NCBI RefSeq assembly: GCF_000293785.1
Contig: NZ_AKZI01000105.1
Coordinates: forward strand, 1-57,983
Direction of reading: 5' to 3'
Origin: Rhodovulum sp. PH10
GTDB taxonomy: Bacteria > Pseudomonadota > Alphaproteobacteria > Rhizobiales > Xanthobacteraceae
DNA length: 57,983 bases
Shown: positions 47,528 through 55,875 of the stretch, piece by piece
Position numbering within the stretch: the stretch's first letter is position 1
How the letters are laid out: the number at the start of each line of letters is the position of its first letter
Program-made: the position numbers and the translations under genes
Notes under the pieces: generated by a model
The model's input: the letters and a program-made list of their open reading frames with translations, nothing else
What the model was told of the DNA's origin: nothing
The model's database searches: none

Positions 47528-48148
47528 TCATTTCGCGGCGGCGGTGGCCGTCGCCGGACGCGGATCGCCGAGCGCCACCCAGGTGTTCGGGTCCGACTGC
47601 GACTGCCGCTTGACGAAGCGGTAGCCGGTCTCCATCCACGGCAAGACCTCCTCGACCTGGTTGTCGAGAACGTACTCGCCCTTGTCGGTCTTCACCGTCA
47701 GCACGGCGTGACCTTCGTCCTTGTGATCGCGCACCACGGTGACCAGCAGCGCCTCGCGCGGCCACCCGGCGTCCATCAGCATGCGCCGCTTCAGCAGCAC
47801 GTAATCCTCGCAGTCGCCGTAGCCGTCGTCGGGATACGACCACTTCTCCACCACGCCCCAGTGCTCGAGGTCGGTCATCGGTCGGATGGTCTCGTTGACC
47901 CACCGGTTGACCTCGACCAGATCGCGCCAGGCCCTCGTCGTGAGGACCACGTCGCGCGGCGTGGTGGCGCGCACCGCGCATTCCCGCGGATTGTCGGCGC
48001 AGAACGCCACCCAACCGATCGGCGCGCGGGCGGTCGGGCCGATCGAGGCGTAGATCGGCCGCTCGAGCGCGGCCGCCTGGACCGAGACGGCGCCGAACGC
48101 GACCGCCGCGATCACCGCCGAAATGGTTCCGCCGCAACCCTTTTTCAT
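47528..48148 (-). CDS. Bacterial transglutaminase-like cysteine proteinase (BTLCP)
   Basis: A 206-residue exported protein: signal peptide 1-26 (ISAVIAAVAFGAVSVQAAA), then a papain-like fold with catalytic Cys113 (YGDCEDYVLLK), His147 (EGHAVLTV) and Asp162 (YVLDNQ). The family (DUF920/COG3672) includes LapG, which cleaves surface adhesins in answer to c-di-GMP, but Rhizobiales members are mostly uncharacterised. ATG 48148 follows GGGAGGGG. Two PilZ proteins nearby on the same strand make a c-di-GMP context attractive. No LapD is visible here. Confidence 0.9.
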   Translation of the reverse strand: MKKGCGGTISAVIAAVAFGAVSVQAAALERPIYASIGPTARAPIGWVAFCADNPRECAVRATTPRDVVLTTRAWRDLVEVNRWVNETIRPMTDLEHWGVVEKWSYPDDGYGDCEDYVLLKRRMLMDAGWPREALLVTVVRDHKDEGHAVLTVKTDKGEYVLDNQVEEVLPWMETGYRFVKRQSQSDPNTWVALGDPRPATATAAAK

Positions 48149-48706
48149 GTTCGACCCCTCCCGTCCTCGCAGGATCGAACCTCGCATAAAACCTTTGCAT
48201 CCGACCTAAGTCGATATCTTCAACTTGAATGGTTTTTGTGTTGACGTTCGTTTCCATTCTCTACGACATCGTATTTGCATTGCATAAAACACGAACCATC
48301 TCGAATTGAATAAAATTGTCGGCATTTACATTTTTGTCGTTCTATCTCAATGCGTTACCGAAGCGCATCGGGCGCCGCCACGATTTCGCCCTCCCTATGT
48401 TCGTACTCCTGCTCGTGGACCCCGGCCGTTCTCTCGCCTGGCGCGTGCGGCTTTTCGGTGGCGAAACGGCCTTCGTGCGGCCACCTTTTGTTTACCAGGG
48501 GCCGAGGTCGGACGGATCGGGACGAAAGTTCCGAGGACACGACCGGACGCCGACGATCCCCCTGCCCGCTCGGCCGGTCGGGGCGAAAAAGCCTCGGTCC
48601 CGCAGGGCGTTCGATCGAGGGCTCGCGATGTCGAACGGGGACGACGACCACGCAAACGCGAGAACGCCGGCGCGACCGCGTGCGCGGACGGCCGGCGTCA
48701 CCACAA
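48149..48706. other. Gene-free interval upstream of the BTLCP gene
   Basis: About 560 bp. The first 200 bp are AT-rich and should hold the BTLCP promoter; the word GCATAAAAC appears twice there (about 48184 and 48280), each next to TTTGCAT. The rest is GC-rich with conflicting frames that look non-coding. Confidence 0.45.
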
Positions 48707-48729
48707 GCCCGGGGCAAAAGCCCCCGGGC
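48707..48729 (-). terminator. Hairpin directly after the tandem-PilZ gene
   Basis: Perfect 8-bp arms GCCCGGGG (48707-48714) and CCCCGGGC (48722-48729) start 2 bp after the stop; no U-tract follows. Confidence 0.5.
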
Positions 48730-48730
48730 G

Positions 48731-49345
48731 TCACGGCAAAAGGTTGTCCTCGATGGAATCGGGATGCTGCAGCCGGGTGAACTCGACGGCAAAGCCCTCG
48801 TCGAGATGGCGCACCACCCGGCCCTGGATCTTGCCGATCGTCACCAGCGCGCCGACCGGCGGGCGCTGATCGGTCGAGACCGCGGCGCCCGACAGCGAGG
48901 CGTCGATCACCCGGCAGCGCAGGTTCAGGCCGTTCGGCATGACGAGCTGGGTGAACGGGTTCTTCGGCGCGAAACGGCCGTGGCGGCGATCCTCGGGCAG
49001 ATTGAGGATGCTGCGGTTGGCGAGCCAGGTGAGCTGGGCGGCGAGCTTGTCGCGCTTTCTCGGCGTCGCCGAGAAGGTCATCGCGAAGCCGGTCTCGAAC
49101 ACCCGGGTGATCACGCCTTCCAGGCGGCCGACGTGATCGACGTAAGCGACCACCCGCTCGCCCTCGAAGCCGCTGACGGGCGCGATCATGGCGAGCCCGC
49201 CGGGCGACATGTCGACCACTTGGCAGGGATATTCCCGCCGGTCCTCGAGCATGTAGCGGCCGAGCAGGTTGACCTTGACGCGCTGGAACCGGCGCCGCTC
49301 CTTGGCCAGAGCCCGCAGGCTCGCCTTGCGATCCGCCACCTCCAT
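48731..49345 (-). CDS. Tandem PilZ-domain protein
   Basis: A 204-residue protein of two PilZ domains. The first (about 15-95) has RxxxR (RRFQR) and DxSxxG (DMSPGG), so it should bind c-di-GMP. The second (about 115-195) keeps DxSxxG (DASLSG) but has RFAPK in place of RxxxR, so it may be degenerate. No other domain is present. ATG 49345 begins just before the first domain; the longer frame is not conserved-looking. It is transcribed towards the BTLCP gene. Confidence 0.85.
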   Translation of the reverse strand: MEVADRKASLRALAKERRRFQRVKVNLLGRYMLEDRREYPCQVVDMSPGGLAMIAPVSGFEGERVVAYVDHVGRLEGVITRVFETGFAMTFSATPRKRDKLAAQLTWLANRSILNLPEDRRHGRFAPKNPFTQLVMPNGLNLRCRVIDASLSGAAVSTDQRPPVGALVTIGKIQGRVVRHLDEGFAVEFTRLQHPDSIEDNLLP

Positions 49346-49430
49346 CGTCGCCGTGCTCCCACTCTCCGGACCAGCCACCTTATGGCGCGGACCGTTAACG
49401 GGCGGTGTCCCGACCCGGCGCGGAGGTGCC

Positions 49431-51041
49431 TCAGTGCCCGCCACCACCGCCGGCCGGGCCACCGGGCGCCGCGGCCGCCTTCGGCTTGTGGAGCAGCAGG
49501 GCCGCGAAGGTGAGCGCGCCGAACAGCACGGTGAGCACCACGAAGACGTCGGCGAACGCCATCACCAGCGCCTCGCGCCGCACCAGCGCCGCCAACCGCT
49601 TCAGCGCCATCATCTGGTCGAGGCCCGGCCCGTAATCGGCAAACTGCGCGGTCATGCTCGCCAGCATCTCCTCGGCGACCGCCCTGCCCTCGGCGACCCG
49701 CTCGTGCAGGCGGACGAGGTGGAGGTCCATGCGGTGGTTGAGCACCGTGTTGATCACCGCGAGCCCGACCGCGCCGCCGAGATTGCGCACCAGGTTGAAC
49801 AGGCCGGAGGCGTTCTTCAGCTCGTGCACCGGCAGCGTCCCGAGCGCCAGATTGGTGATCGGCACCATGCACAGCATCAGCCCGGCGCCGCGCAGGATCT
49901 GCGGCACGAACAGCTCCCAGAAATCCCACTCGGCGGTGAGCCCCGTGACCATCCAGGTGCCGAGCGCAAAAGCGCCGAAGCCGATCATCATCATGATGCG
50001 CGGATCCATCGACACCGACAGCTTCCCGGAAATCGGCGCGGTGAAGAACATCACGATGCCGGTGACGAACATCGTCTCGCCGATCATCATCGCGTCGTAG
50101 CCGCGCACGCGGGCGAGATAGACCGGATAGAGATAGGTCAGGCCGTAGAGCCCGACGCCCATCACGAACTGGAACAGCGAGCCGAGCGTGAAGTTGCGGT
50201 CGCGATAGGCCCAGATGTCGACGATCGGCTCCGGCGCGGTGAAGGCACGCCAGAAGAACAGCACGCAGCCGACCGCCGAGACGATGGCGCACATCAGCAC
50301 CGCCCGCTCGTCGAACCAGTCGTGGTTCGGCCCCTCCTCCAGCACGTATTCGAGGCCGCCGAGAAAGCCCGCCATGCCGGCGAGGCCGAACCAGTCGAAG
50401 CGGCGCAGGAGCGCGAGGTCGGGCTCGTCGAAGTCGATCAGCAGCACCGCGGCGAGCGTCACGCCGATGCCGGGAAAGACGTTGACGAGAAACAGCCAGT
50501 GCCAGGAGAAGGCCTGCGTCAGCCAGCCGCCGACCGTCGGGCCGATGGTCGGGGCGATGGTGGCGACGAGGCCGATCAACGGCGTGACGATCGCCCGCTG
50601 GCGGCCGGGAAACAGCGTGAAGGAGGCGGCGAAGACGCTCGGGATCATGCCGCCGCCGATGAAGCCCTGGATCGCGCGATAGACGATCATCTGCTCGATC
50701 GAGCCGGCGGTGGCGCACAGCGCGCTGGCGAGCGTGAAGCCGGCGGCCGAGATCGAGAACAGCACGCGGGTGGAGAGCGCGCGGGCGAGGAATCCCGACA
50801 GCGGGATCATCACCACCTCGGCGATCAGATAGGCGGTCTGGACCCAGGAGATCTCGTCGGCGGAGGCCGACAGGCCGGCCTGGATGTCGGCGAGCGAGGC
50901 CGAGACGATCTGGATGTCCAGGATCGCCATGAACATCCCGAACACCATCGCCAGGAACGCCGCGACCCGCCAAGGATCGATCCGCTCCTCGTCGGGCATT
51001 TGTCGCGGCGCCGCGGCGGCGGACATGGTGGTGTCGGTCAT
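49431..51041 (-). CDS. DHA2-family MFS multidrug transporter (EmrB-like)
   Basis: A 536-residue 14-helix drug:proton antiporter. Motifs of the DHA2 group are visible: MAILDIQIVSASLADIQAGLSAS in helix 1, WVQTAYLIAEVVMIPLSGFLARALSTR, and IGPTVGGWLTQAFSWHWLFLVNVFPG (motif C and the conserved WHW-FLVN). It pairs with the EmrA-like gene 14 bp upstream. A much longer open frame through both genes is not a fusion: it reads the EmrA gene in the wrong frame. The Gly-rich C-terminus (GGPAGGGGGH) is low complexity. Confidence 0.93.
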   Translation of the reverse strand: MTDTTMSAAAAPRQMPDEERIDPWRVAAFLAMVFGMFMAILDIQIVSASLADIQAGLSASADEISWVQTAYLIAEVVMIPLSGFLARALSTRVLFSISAAGFTLASALCATAGSIEQMIVYRAIQGFIGGGMIPSVFAASFTLFPGRQRAIVTPLIGLVATIAPTIGPTVGGWLTQAFSWHWLFLVNVFPGIGVTLAAVLLIDFDEPDLALLRRFDWFGLAGMAGFLGGLEYVLEEGPNHDWFDERAVLMCAIVSAVGCVLFFWRAFTAPEPIVDIWAYRDRNFTLGSLFQFVMGVGLYGLTYLYPVYLARVRGYDAMMIGETMFVTGIVMFFTAPISGKLSVSMDPRIMMMIGFGAFALGTWMVTGLTAEWDFWELFVPQILRGAGLMLCMVPITNLALGTLPVHELKNASGLFNLVRNLGGAVGLAVINTVLNHRMDLHLVRLHERVAEGRAVAEEMLASMTAQFADYGPGLDQMMALKRLAALVRREALVMAFADVFVVLTVLFGALTFAALLLHKPKAAAAPGGPAGGGGGH

Positions 51042-51055
51042 GACAGGCCGTGCGG

Positions 51056-52240
51056 TCAAGGCGTGCGGGTGTCGACGTCGACGATCACCGAGAGGCCCGG
51101 CCGCAACAAACCCTCGCGGGCGATGTCGGCGGGAACGGCGATGCGCACCGGCACCCGCTGGACGATCTTTGTGAAGTTGCCGGTGGCGTTCTCCGGCGGC
51201 AGCAGCGAGAAGATCGAGCCGGAGCCGGGCGCGAGGCTCGTCACGGTGCCGACGATGTCGCGATCCGGAAAGGCGTCGACATGCAGATGCGCCACCCCGC
51301 CCGGCCGGATGCCGGCGAGCTGGGTCTCCTTGAAGTTGGCATCGACATAGATTTGGTCGAGCGGCACCAGCGAGGCGAGTCGCTTCCCGGCCGTCACGTA
51401 GTCGCCGACCTGGACGCCCTTGTTGGCGATCACGCCGTCGAACGGCGCCCGCACCACGGTGAAGTCGAGATTGCGCTTCGCCTGGTCGCGGGCGACCCGC
51501 AGCTCGGCGGCGACGCGGGAGGCCTCGGCGCGCTGCGCTTCGAGCACCGCGACGTTCAGCTCGGCGGCGGCGACCGCGCTCTTGGCGGCGGTCTCGGTGG
51601 CGCGCGCGCGGTCGCGGGCGGCGGTCGCGGTGTCGAGCGTCGCCTTGGCGCCGGCCTGGCGCTGATAGAGGTCGCGGGCGCGCTCGAAATCGGCCTCGGT
51701 GCGGGCGGTGTCGGCGGCCGCCGCGTCCTGCTGCGCTTTCGCCTGATCGATGCCGATCTTCGCCGCGGCGATCTGCTGGTCGATGCGGGCGAGCGTCGCC
51801 TGCTGGGTGGCGAGCTTGGCCTCGGCGCCGTCGAGCGCGAGGCGGTAGTCGCCGTCGTCGAGCACGACGATCGGATCGCCGGCCTTCACGTGCTGGTTCG
51901 CCTCGACCGGCACCGACGCCACGAAGGCCGCGACCTTGGCGGCGAGCGTCGCGTTCTCGGCACCGACATAGGCGTCGTCGGTCGACACCATGAAGCGGCC
52001 GACCGTCCACCACTGCCAGCCGTACCAGGCGCCGGCGCCGAGCACGACCAGCGCCACCACCGGCAGCACGCGCTTGCGCAAACCCCCGCCCTTGCCCTTT
52101 GCGGGCGGAGCGTCGGCCGGCTGCGACGGCGGAGCGGACGTCGAGGGGGGCGGTTCGCCGGTCCGCTCCGCCGGAGGCGCGGACGGCAGGATGTTTGGGG
52201 GATCCGTCCGTGCGATATCGAGGCGTTCGGTCGTTTTCAT
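51056..52240 (-). CDS. HlyD/EmrA-type membrane fusion protein
   Basis: A 394-residue periplasmic adaptor. Pro-rich cytosolic N-terminus (1-50), one transmembrane helix (about 58-75), lipoyl halves (VGAENATLAAKVAAFVASVPVEANQHVKAGDP and FTVVRAPFDGVIANKGVQVGDYV) around a long Ala-rich coiled coil (about 130-240), and a beta-barrel end. Together with the EmrB-like pump it should span the periplasm; no outer membrane channel gene is here. ATG 52240 is used. It is divergent from a TetR gene and controlled by the shared operators. Confidence 0.93.
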   Translation of the reverse strand: MKTTERLDIARTDPPNILPSAPPAERTGEPPPSTSAPPSQPADAPPAKGKGGGLRKRVLPVVALVVLGAGAWYGWQWWTVGRFMVSTDDAYVGAENATLAAKVAAFVASVPVEANQHVKAGDPIVVLDDGDYRLALDGAEAKLATQQATLARIDQQIAAAKIGIDQAKAQQDAAAADTARTEADFERARDLYQRQAGAKATLDTATAARDRARATETAAKSAVAAAELNVAVLEAQRAEASRVAAELRVARDQAKRNLDFTVVRAPFDGVIANKGVQVGDYVTAGKRLASLVPLDQIYVDANFKETQLAGIRPGGVAHLHVDAFPDRDIVGTVTSLAPGSGSIFSLLPPENATGNFTKIVQRVPVRIAVPADIAREGLLRPGLSVIVDVDTRTP

Positions 52241-52287
52241 CGCGAGTCGCTGGTCGAGGTGGCGATCCACGGTCGCGGCCCATTGAC

Positions 52288-52303
52288 CGAACCGTTCGGT
52301 TCG
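52288..52303. promoter_or_regulatory. TetR operator 1, CGAACC-GTTC-GGTTCG
   Basis: An inverted repeat with 6-bp arms and a 4-nt centre, in the intergenic region between the divergent emrA-like and tetR genes. The same word recurs at 52345-52360. Confidence 0.8.
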
Positions 52304-52344
52304 ATATTGACTAAGCGATCGGCCGTCCGATATCAAGAGCGAAC

Positions 52345-52360
52345 CGAACCGTTCGGTTCG
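52345..52360. promoter_or_regulatory. TetR operator 2, CGAACC-GTTC-GGTTCG
   Basis: An exact copy of operator 1, 57 bp away, ending 12 bp before the tetR start. It would allow autoregulation, with operator 1 controlling the efflux genes. Confidence 0.8.
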
Positions 52361-52371
52361 ATAATTCTACC

Positions 52372-53199
52372 ATGCAGCCGGGGACGACGATGCAGCCAGG
52401 CGAAGCCACGCCGCGCGAGGGCGGGACCACGGGCTCGCCCGCCGAGGAGGCCGGAGCCGAGGAGCGCCCGGCGGTACGCCGCCCGCCGGACGAGGCCGGA
52501 AGCGCCGATCCGAGCCGGCGCGGCCGTGCGCCGGCGGGCACCGACCCGGCAAAACGCCGCCAGATCCTCGAAGGGGCCGACCGCGTCTTCTCCACCCTCG
52601 GGTTCGACGCCGCCTCGATGAACGACATCGCCCGCGAGGCGCGGGTCTCCAAGGGCACGCTCTACGTCTATTTCCAGAACAAGGAAGAGCTGTTCACCGA
52701 TCTGATCCGGGTCAAGCGCCACCAGCACTGCGGCGAGCTGTTCGAGCCGATCCCCGACGACGACGACGTCCGCGCGACGCTGCTACGGTCCGGCACCGCC
52801 TTCACCCGCATGATCACCTCGGACTGGTCGCTGCGGGCGCTGCGCGTCGTCATGGCGGTGACGGAGCGGATGCCGGAGGTCGGGCGCGGCTTCTATATCG
52901 ACGGCCCGGGCCGCGGCAAGCCGATGCTCGCCGACTATCTGCGGCGGATGACCGAGCGCGGTTTTCTGAAGGTCGACGATCCGATGCTGGCGGCAGCCCA
53001 GCTCGGCGAGCTGTGCCAGGCGAACCTGGTGAAGCCGCGGCTCTTTCGCATGATCGACGAGCCGCCGACCGAGGCCGAGATCGCCCGCGTGGTCGGGCGC
53101 GCGGTCGACATGTTTCTCGCCTTCTACGGCACCGGCAAGATCGCCGGGACCGCCGAGACTGCCGGGGACGCGGCCCCTGCCCCGGCGGACAGTGAATAG
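52372..53199 (+). CDS. TetR-family repressor of the EmrAB-like pump
   Basis: A 275-residue regulator. An extended N-terminus rich in Glu, Pro, Gly and Arg (1-58) precedes the HTH (about 60-108: RRQILEGADRVFSTLGFDAASMNDIAREARVSKGTLYVYFQNKEEL) and a helical ligand domain with a TetR_C-type end. Its divergence from the efflux pair and the two identical operators make local control very likely. ATG 52372 is the first codon; ATG 52390 is an alternative. A 7-bp repeat follows the stop. Confidence 0.9.
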   Translation: MQPGTTMQPGEATPREGGTTGSPAEEAGAEERPAVRRPPDEAGSADPSRRGRAPAGTDPAKRRQILEGADRVFSTLGFDAASMNDIAREARVSKGTLYVYFQNKEELFTDLIRVKRHQHCGELFEPIPDDDDVRATLLRSGTAFTRMITSDWSLRALRVVMAVTERMPEVGRGFYIDGPGRGKPMLADYLRRMTERGFLKVDDPMLAAAQLGELCQANLVKPRLFRMIDEPPTEAEIARVVGRAVDMFLAFYGTGKIAGTAETAGDAAPAPADSE

Positions 53200-53206
53200 C
53201 GAAGTG

Positions 53207-53234
53207 GCGAGTAGCGAGTAGCGAGTAGCGAGTG
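53207..53234. repeat. 7-bp tandem repeat GCGAGTA, four copies
   Basis: Units at 53207, 53214, 53221 and 53228 (the last GCGAGTG), just after the tetR stop. A related imperfect unit precedes it. Confidence 0.85.
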
Positions 53235-53277
53235 GGGAGTAGCGTGTGGTGCGCGGGTCGGCGCGGCGGCGCGACCG

Positions 53278-53853
53278 TCAGTCGGTGCGGCCGCCTTCCA
53301 GCACCACCAGCGCCGGCCGGCCGCGCCGCTCGGGAATCGTCGGCACCAGGCTCGGGGCGATCCGCGGCGACAGGTTGCGGAAGGTGCCGAGGCCGAGCCG
53401 CTGCACCGGCTCGATGCCGATCCAGTACGGCGTCTGCAGCGGCGCCAGCACCCCGATCATCCGGGCGTGCACCGACATCCGGTGAGCGAGCGGCAGCAGC
53501 AGGAGCTCGAGCGGCAGCGGCGGCTCGGTCGCGGTCTCGGCGAGCACGCCGACCACCATGCCCGACACCTCGTCGGCGACCCCTTCCACCAGCGACTCGG
53601 CCATCGGCCGCGAGGCGCCGTCCCACAGATCGAGAAACGACGCGCCCTTCAGCTCGCGGCAGAACAGCCCGCACAGGCGCGTGCCCGCGAGGCGAAACGG
53701 ATGCCCGTTGCGCGAATCGTAGGTCAGGACGAAAGAGTCGCCGAGCACCTTGCGGAGCGCGCCGGGATCGACCTCGTCGCGCTCCGGCGCCGGACGATGG
53801 CCGCGCAACGCCGTCCAATATTGAAACAGTTCGCGGCTCGACGGGTGTTTCAT
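53278..53853 (-). CDS. PAS-type (PAS_5) domain protein
   Basis: A 191-residue soluble protein of the alphaproteobacterial PAS_5 group: SSRELFQYWTALRG near the N-terminus, PGALRKVLGDSFVLTYDSRNGHPFRLAGTRLCGLFCRELKGASFLDLW as the PAS core, and a C-terminal beta part ending in a basic tail. The YW..LRG and RLAGT..C..F..EL pattern identifies the family; function is unknown, and sensing is assumed from the fold. ATG 53853 is used. It faces the tetR gene across the 7-bp repeats. Confidence 0.83.
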   Translation of the reverse strand: MKHPSSRELFQYWTALRGHRPAPERDEVDPGALRKVLGDSFVLTYDSRNGHPFRLAGTRLCGLFCRELKGASFLDLWDGASRPMAESLVEGVADEVSGMVVGVLAETATEPPLPLELLLLPLAHRMSVHARMIGVLAPLQTPYWIGIEPVQRLGLGTFRNLSPRIAPSLVPTIPERRGRPALVVLEGGRTD

Positions 53854-54209
53854 CGCGCTCACGGTCTCGATCCGGGATCGTGATGGTCGGAGATCGTCCG
53901 GCCTCGGCACACCGAGCGGCCGCCCCATGCGGTCGCCCCACCGACTCGGCAGCCGGTGTGCCGTGATAGCCCGAATCCCCTCCCGGACGGTCGTTTACCC
54001 TCCAGTAAGGTTAATGGTTGCAGCGCACTCGTGTGGATCTACCCGAACGCGCGTCGAGGTTTTCCACACCGCGCCTTTTCCCTTCTGGCACAGAGATTTC
54101 CGGGCACCCGCTCGGGTGGAGCGCGAACAGGCGCCGCAAACGGCCGGACGCGGCTTGCTTGCAGCCGGCGCGCCCTCGGCCTATCTCTGCGCGATACGCA
54201 CGGGGCTTC
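53854..54209. other. Interval between the PAS_5 and rhomboid genes
   Basis: About 355 bp between divergent genes. It includes a less GC-rich patch near 53990-54030 (TTTACCCTCCAGTAAGGTTAAT) that could be a promoter. No further element is recognised. Confidence 0.4.
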
Positions 54210-54950
54210 ATGACGCGACGCAACGAACCCATCCTCAACCTGCCGGGCGTGATCACCGGCATGATCGCGGTGTTCGTTCTCGTGCACGCGATTCGCACCT
54301 TGATGCTCACGCCGCGCCAGGACGTCGAGCTTCTGCTCCTGTTCGCCTTCATCCCGGCGCGCTACGCCCCCGCCCCCGGCCTCGACATGGTGTTTCCGGG
54401 CGGGCTGCCGGCCGACCTGTGGACCTTCGTGAGCTACGGCTTCATCCACGGCGACCTCACCCATCTCGGCTTCAACGTGCTGTGGTTCCTGCCGTTCGGC
54501 AGCGCGGTGGCGCGCCGGTTCGGGACCGCGCGCTTCCTCGCCTTCTTCGCCGCCACCGCCGCGACCGGCGCGGCGATGCACCTCCTCACGCACGATCACG
54601 AGTTCGTGCCGATGATCGGTGCCTCGGCCGCCATCTCCGGCTGCATGGCGGCGGCGATCCGCTTCGTGTTCGAGCTCGGTGGCCCGTTGAGCGTGTTTCG
54701 CGAGGCCGACGACACCGCCTATCTGGTGCCCGCCGCGCCCCTCTCCACGGTGCTCCAGGACGGCCGGGTGATCGCCTTCCTGGTCGTCTGGTTCGGCGTC
54801 AACATCCTGTTCGGACTGGGATCGGTGGGGATCGCCGGGATCGACCAGCCGGTCGCTTGGCAGGCGCATATCGGCGGCTTTTTGGGCGGGCTCCTGCTCT
54901 TCCCGCTGTTCGATCCGGTGCCGGGCGCCGGCGCGCTCGACACCGAGTGA
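54210..54950 (+). CDS. Rhomboid-family intramembrane serine protease
   Basis: A 246-residue six-helix membrane protein. The catalytic dyad is Ser139 (IGASAAISG) and His220 (AWQAHIGGF); the conserved HGDLTHLGFN (His80, His85, Asn89) in helix 2 and GG(L/F)xG in the last helix are present. The GASAAISG motif replaces the common GxSG with GAS-A, as in other alphaproteobacterial members. It cleaves membrane proteins within the bilayer; substrates are unknown. ATG 54210 begins the protein before its first helix. Confidence 0.9.
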   Translation: MTRRNEPILNLPGVITGMIAVFVLVHAIRTLMLTPRQDVELLLLFAFIPARYAPAPGLDMVFPGGLPADLWTFVSYGFIHGDLTHLGFNVLWFLPFGSAVARRFGTARFLAFFAATAATGAAMHLLTHDHEFVPMIGASAAISGCMAAAIRFVFELGGPLSVFREADDTAYLVPAAPLSTVLQDGRVIAFLVVWFGVNILFGLGSVGIAGIDQPVAWQAHIGGFLGGLLLFPLFDPVPGAGALDTE

Positions 54951-55156
54951 GCTTTTAGCGCCTCTCCTTTCTCGACCTCCCGCGGCCACACTCTCGCCCC
55001 GCGTGCGCCTTGCTCACAAAAAACTTCTGCTCGATGATCGGCAGATCGGCCCGGCGGGAACCCGGCGGCGGCCTTGCTCCTTGGTCGCAGAGGGATCCCG
55101 CCCGCGGCTCGACAACGACAAGAGCGCGGCCGCCGGGCCGGCACACGGAGGAAAGC

Positions 55157-55588
55157 GTGACCGTCAAGACGATTCTCGACCGCAAGGGCTCCGACGTCGC
55201 CACCATCGATCCCGCCACCAGCGTCGCGACCGCCACCAAGACGCTCGGCGAGCGCGGCATCGGCGCGCTGGTGGTGACCGGCACCGAGAGCCGCGTCATC
55301 GGCATCGTGTCGGAGCGCGACATCGTTCGCGCGCTCGGCACCCGCGGCGGCGAGGTGCTCGAAACGCCCGTGTCGGAGATCATGACCCGCAAGGTCGCGA
55401 CCTGCACCCAGCACGACACCATCGACGAGCTGATGCAACAGATGACCGAGGGAAAATTCCGCCACGTGCCGGTGGTCGAGCACGACCGGCTGATCGGCAT
55501 CGTCTCGATCGGCGACGTGGTGAAGTCGCGCCTCGAGCAGATGGAGCAGGAATCGGACGCGCTGCGCGACTATATCCGCACCGCCTGA
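55157..55588 (+). CDS. CBS-pair domain protein
   Basis: A 143-residue protein made only of two CBS motifs: about 10-65 (ATIDPATSVATATKTLGERGIGALVVTGTESRVIGIVSERDIVRAL) and about 75-135 (ATCTQHDTIDELMQQMTEGKFRHVPVVEHDRLIGIVSIGDVVK). Such pairs bind adenosine nucleotides and act as energy sensors, often in trans. GTG 55157 follows CGGAGGAAAGC, which sets the start. It stands alone between the rhomboid and transglycosylase genes. Confidence 0.92.
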   Translation: MTVKTILDRKGSDVATIDPATSVATATKTLGERGIGALVVTGTESRVIGIVSERDIVRALGTRGGEVLETPVSEIMTRKVATCTQHDTIDELMQQMTEGKFRHVPVVEHDRLIGIVSIGDVVKSRLEQMEQESDALRDYIRTA

Positions 55589-55773
55589 TCCGGCCCGCTC
55601 CGCGCGGCCGACCGCTCGTCGGCCCACGACACCGCTTGCACGGCATGTTCCGTGCGATATCGCTCGTGCGGCAGGGTCGCCGCCCGGTGGCACGTGCGGC
55701 CGAAAAAACAACCGCCGGCCGACCTCGATCGGCCGCGCGGCGTCGCGTCGCGCCGGCCCTCCCCTCTCGCCCG

Positions 55774-55817
55774 CGTCTCGCCCACGTCTCGCCCACGTCT
55801 CGCCGGCGTCTCGCCGG
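55774..55817. repeat. 11-bp tandem repeat CGTCTCGCCCA/GG, four copies
   Basis: Units at 55774, 55785 (both ending CCCA) and 55796, 55807 (both ending CCGG), in the gap before the MltB-like gene. Confidence 0.85.
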
Positions 55818-55875
55818 CCCTCGGCCGGCTTCGGCGTGCTAGGCTCGCGCAAAGCGAATCGACCGGGAGAATCGC

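Noticed and set aside
48316-48780. Open frames between the BTLCP and tandem-PilZ genes
   Set aside because: Several frames of similar length conflict; composition is GC-artefact-like and there is no ribosome binding site.
49431-52283. A 950-residue frame that looks like an EmrA-EmrB fusion
   Set aside because: The N-terminal 400 residues read the EmrA gene in a wrong frame; the true EmrB starts at 51041 and EmrA has its own frame.
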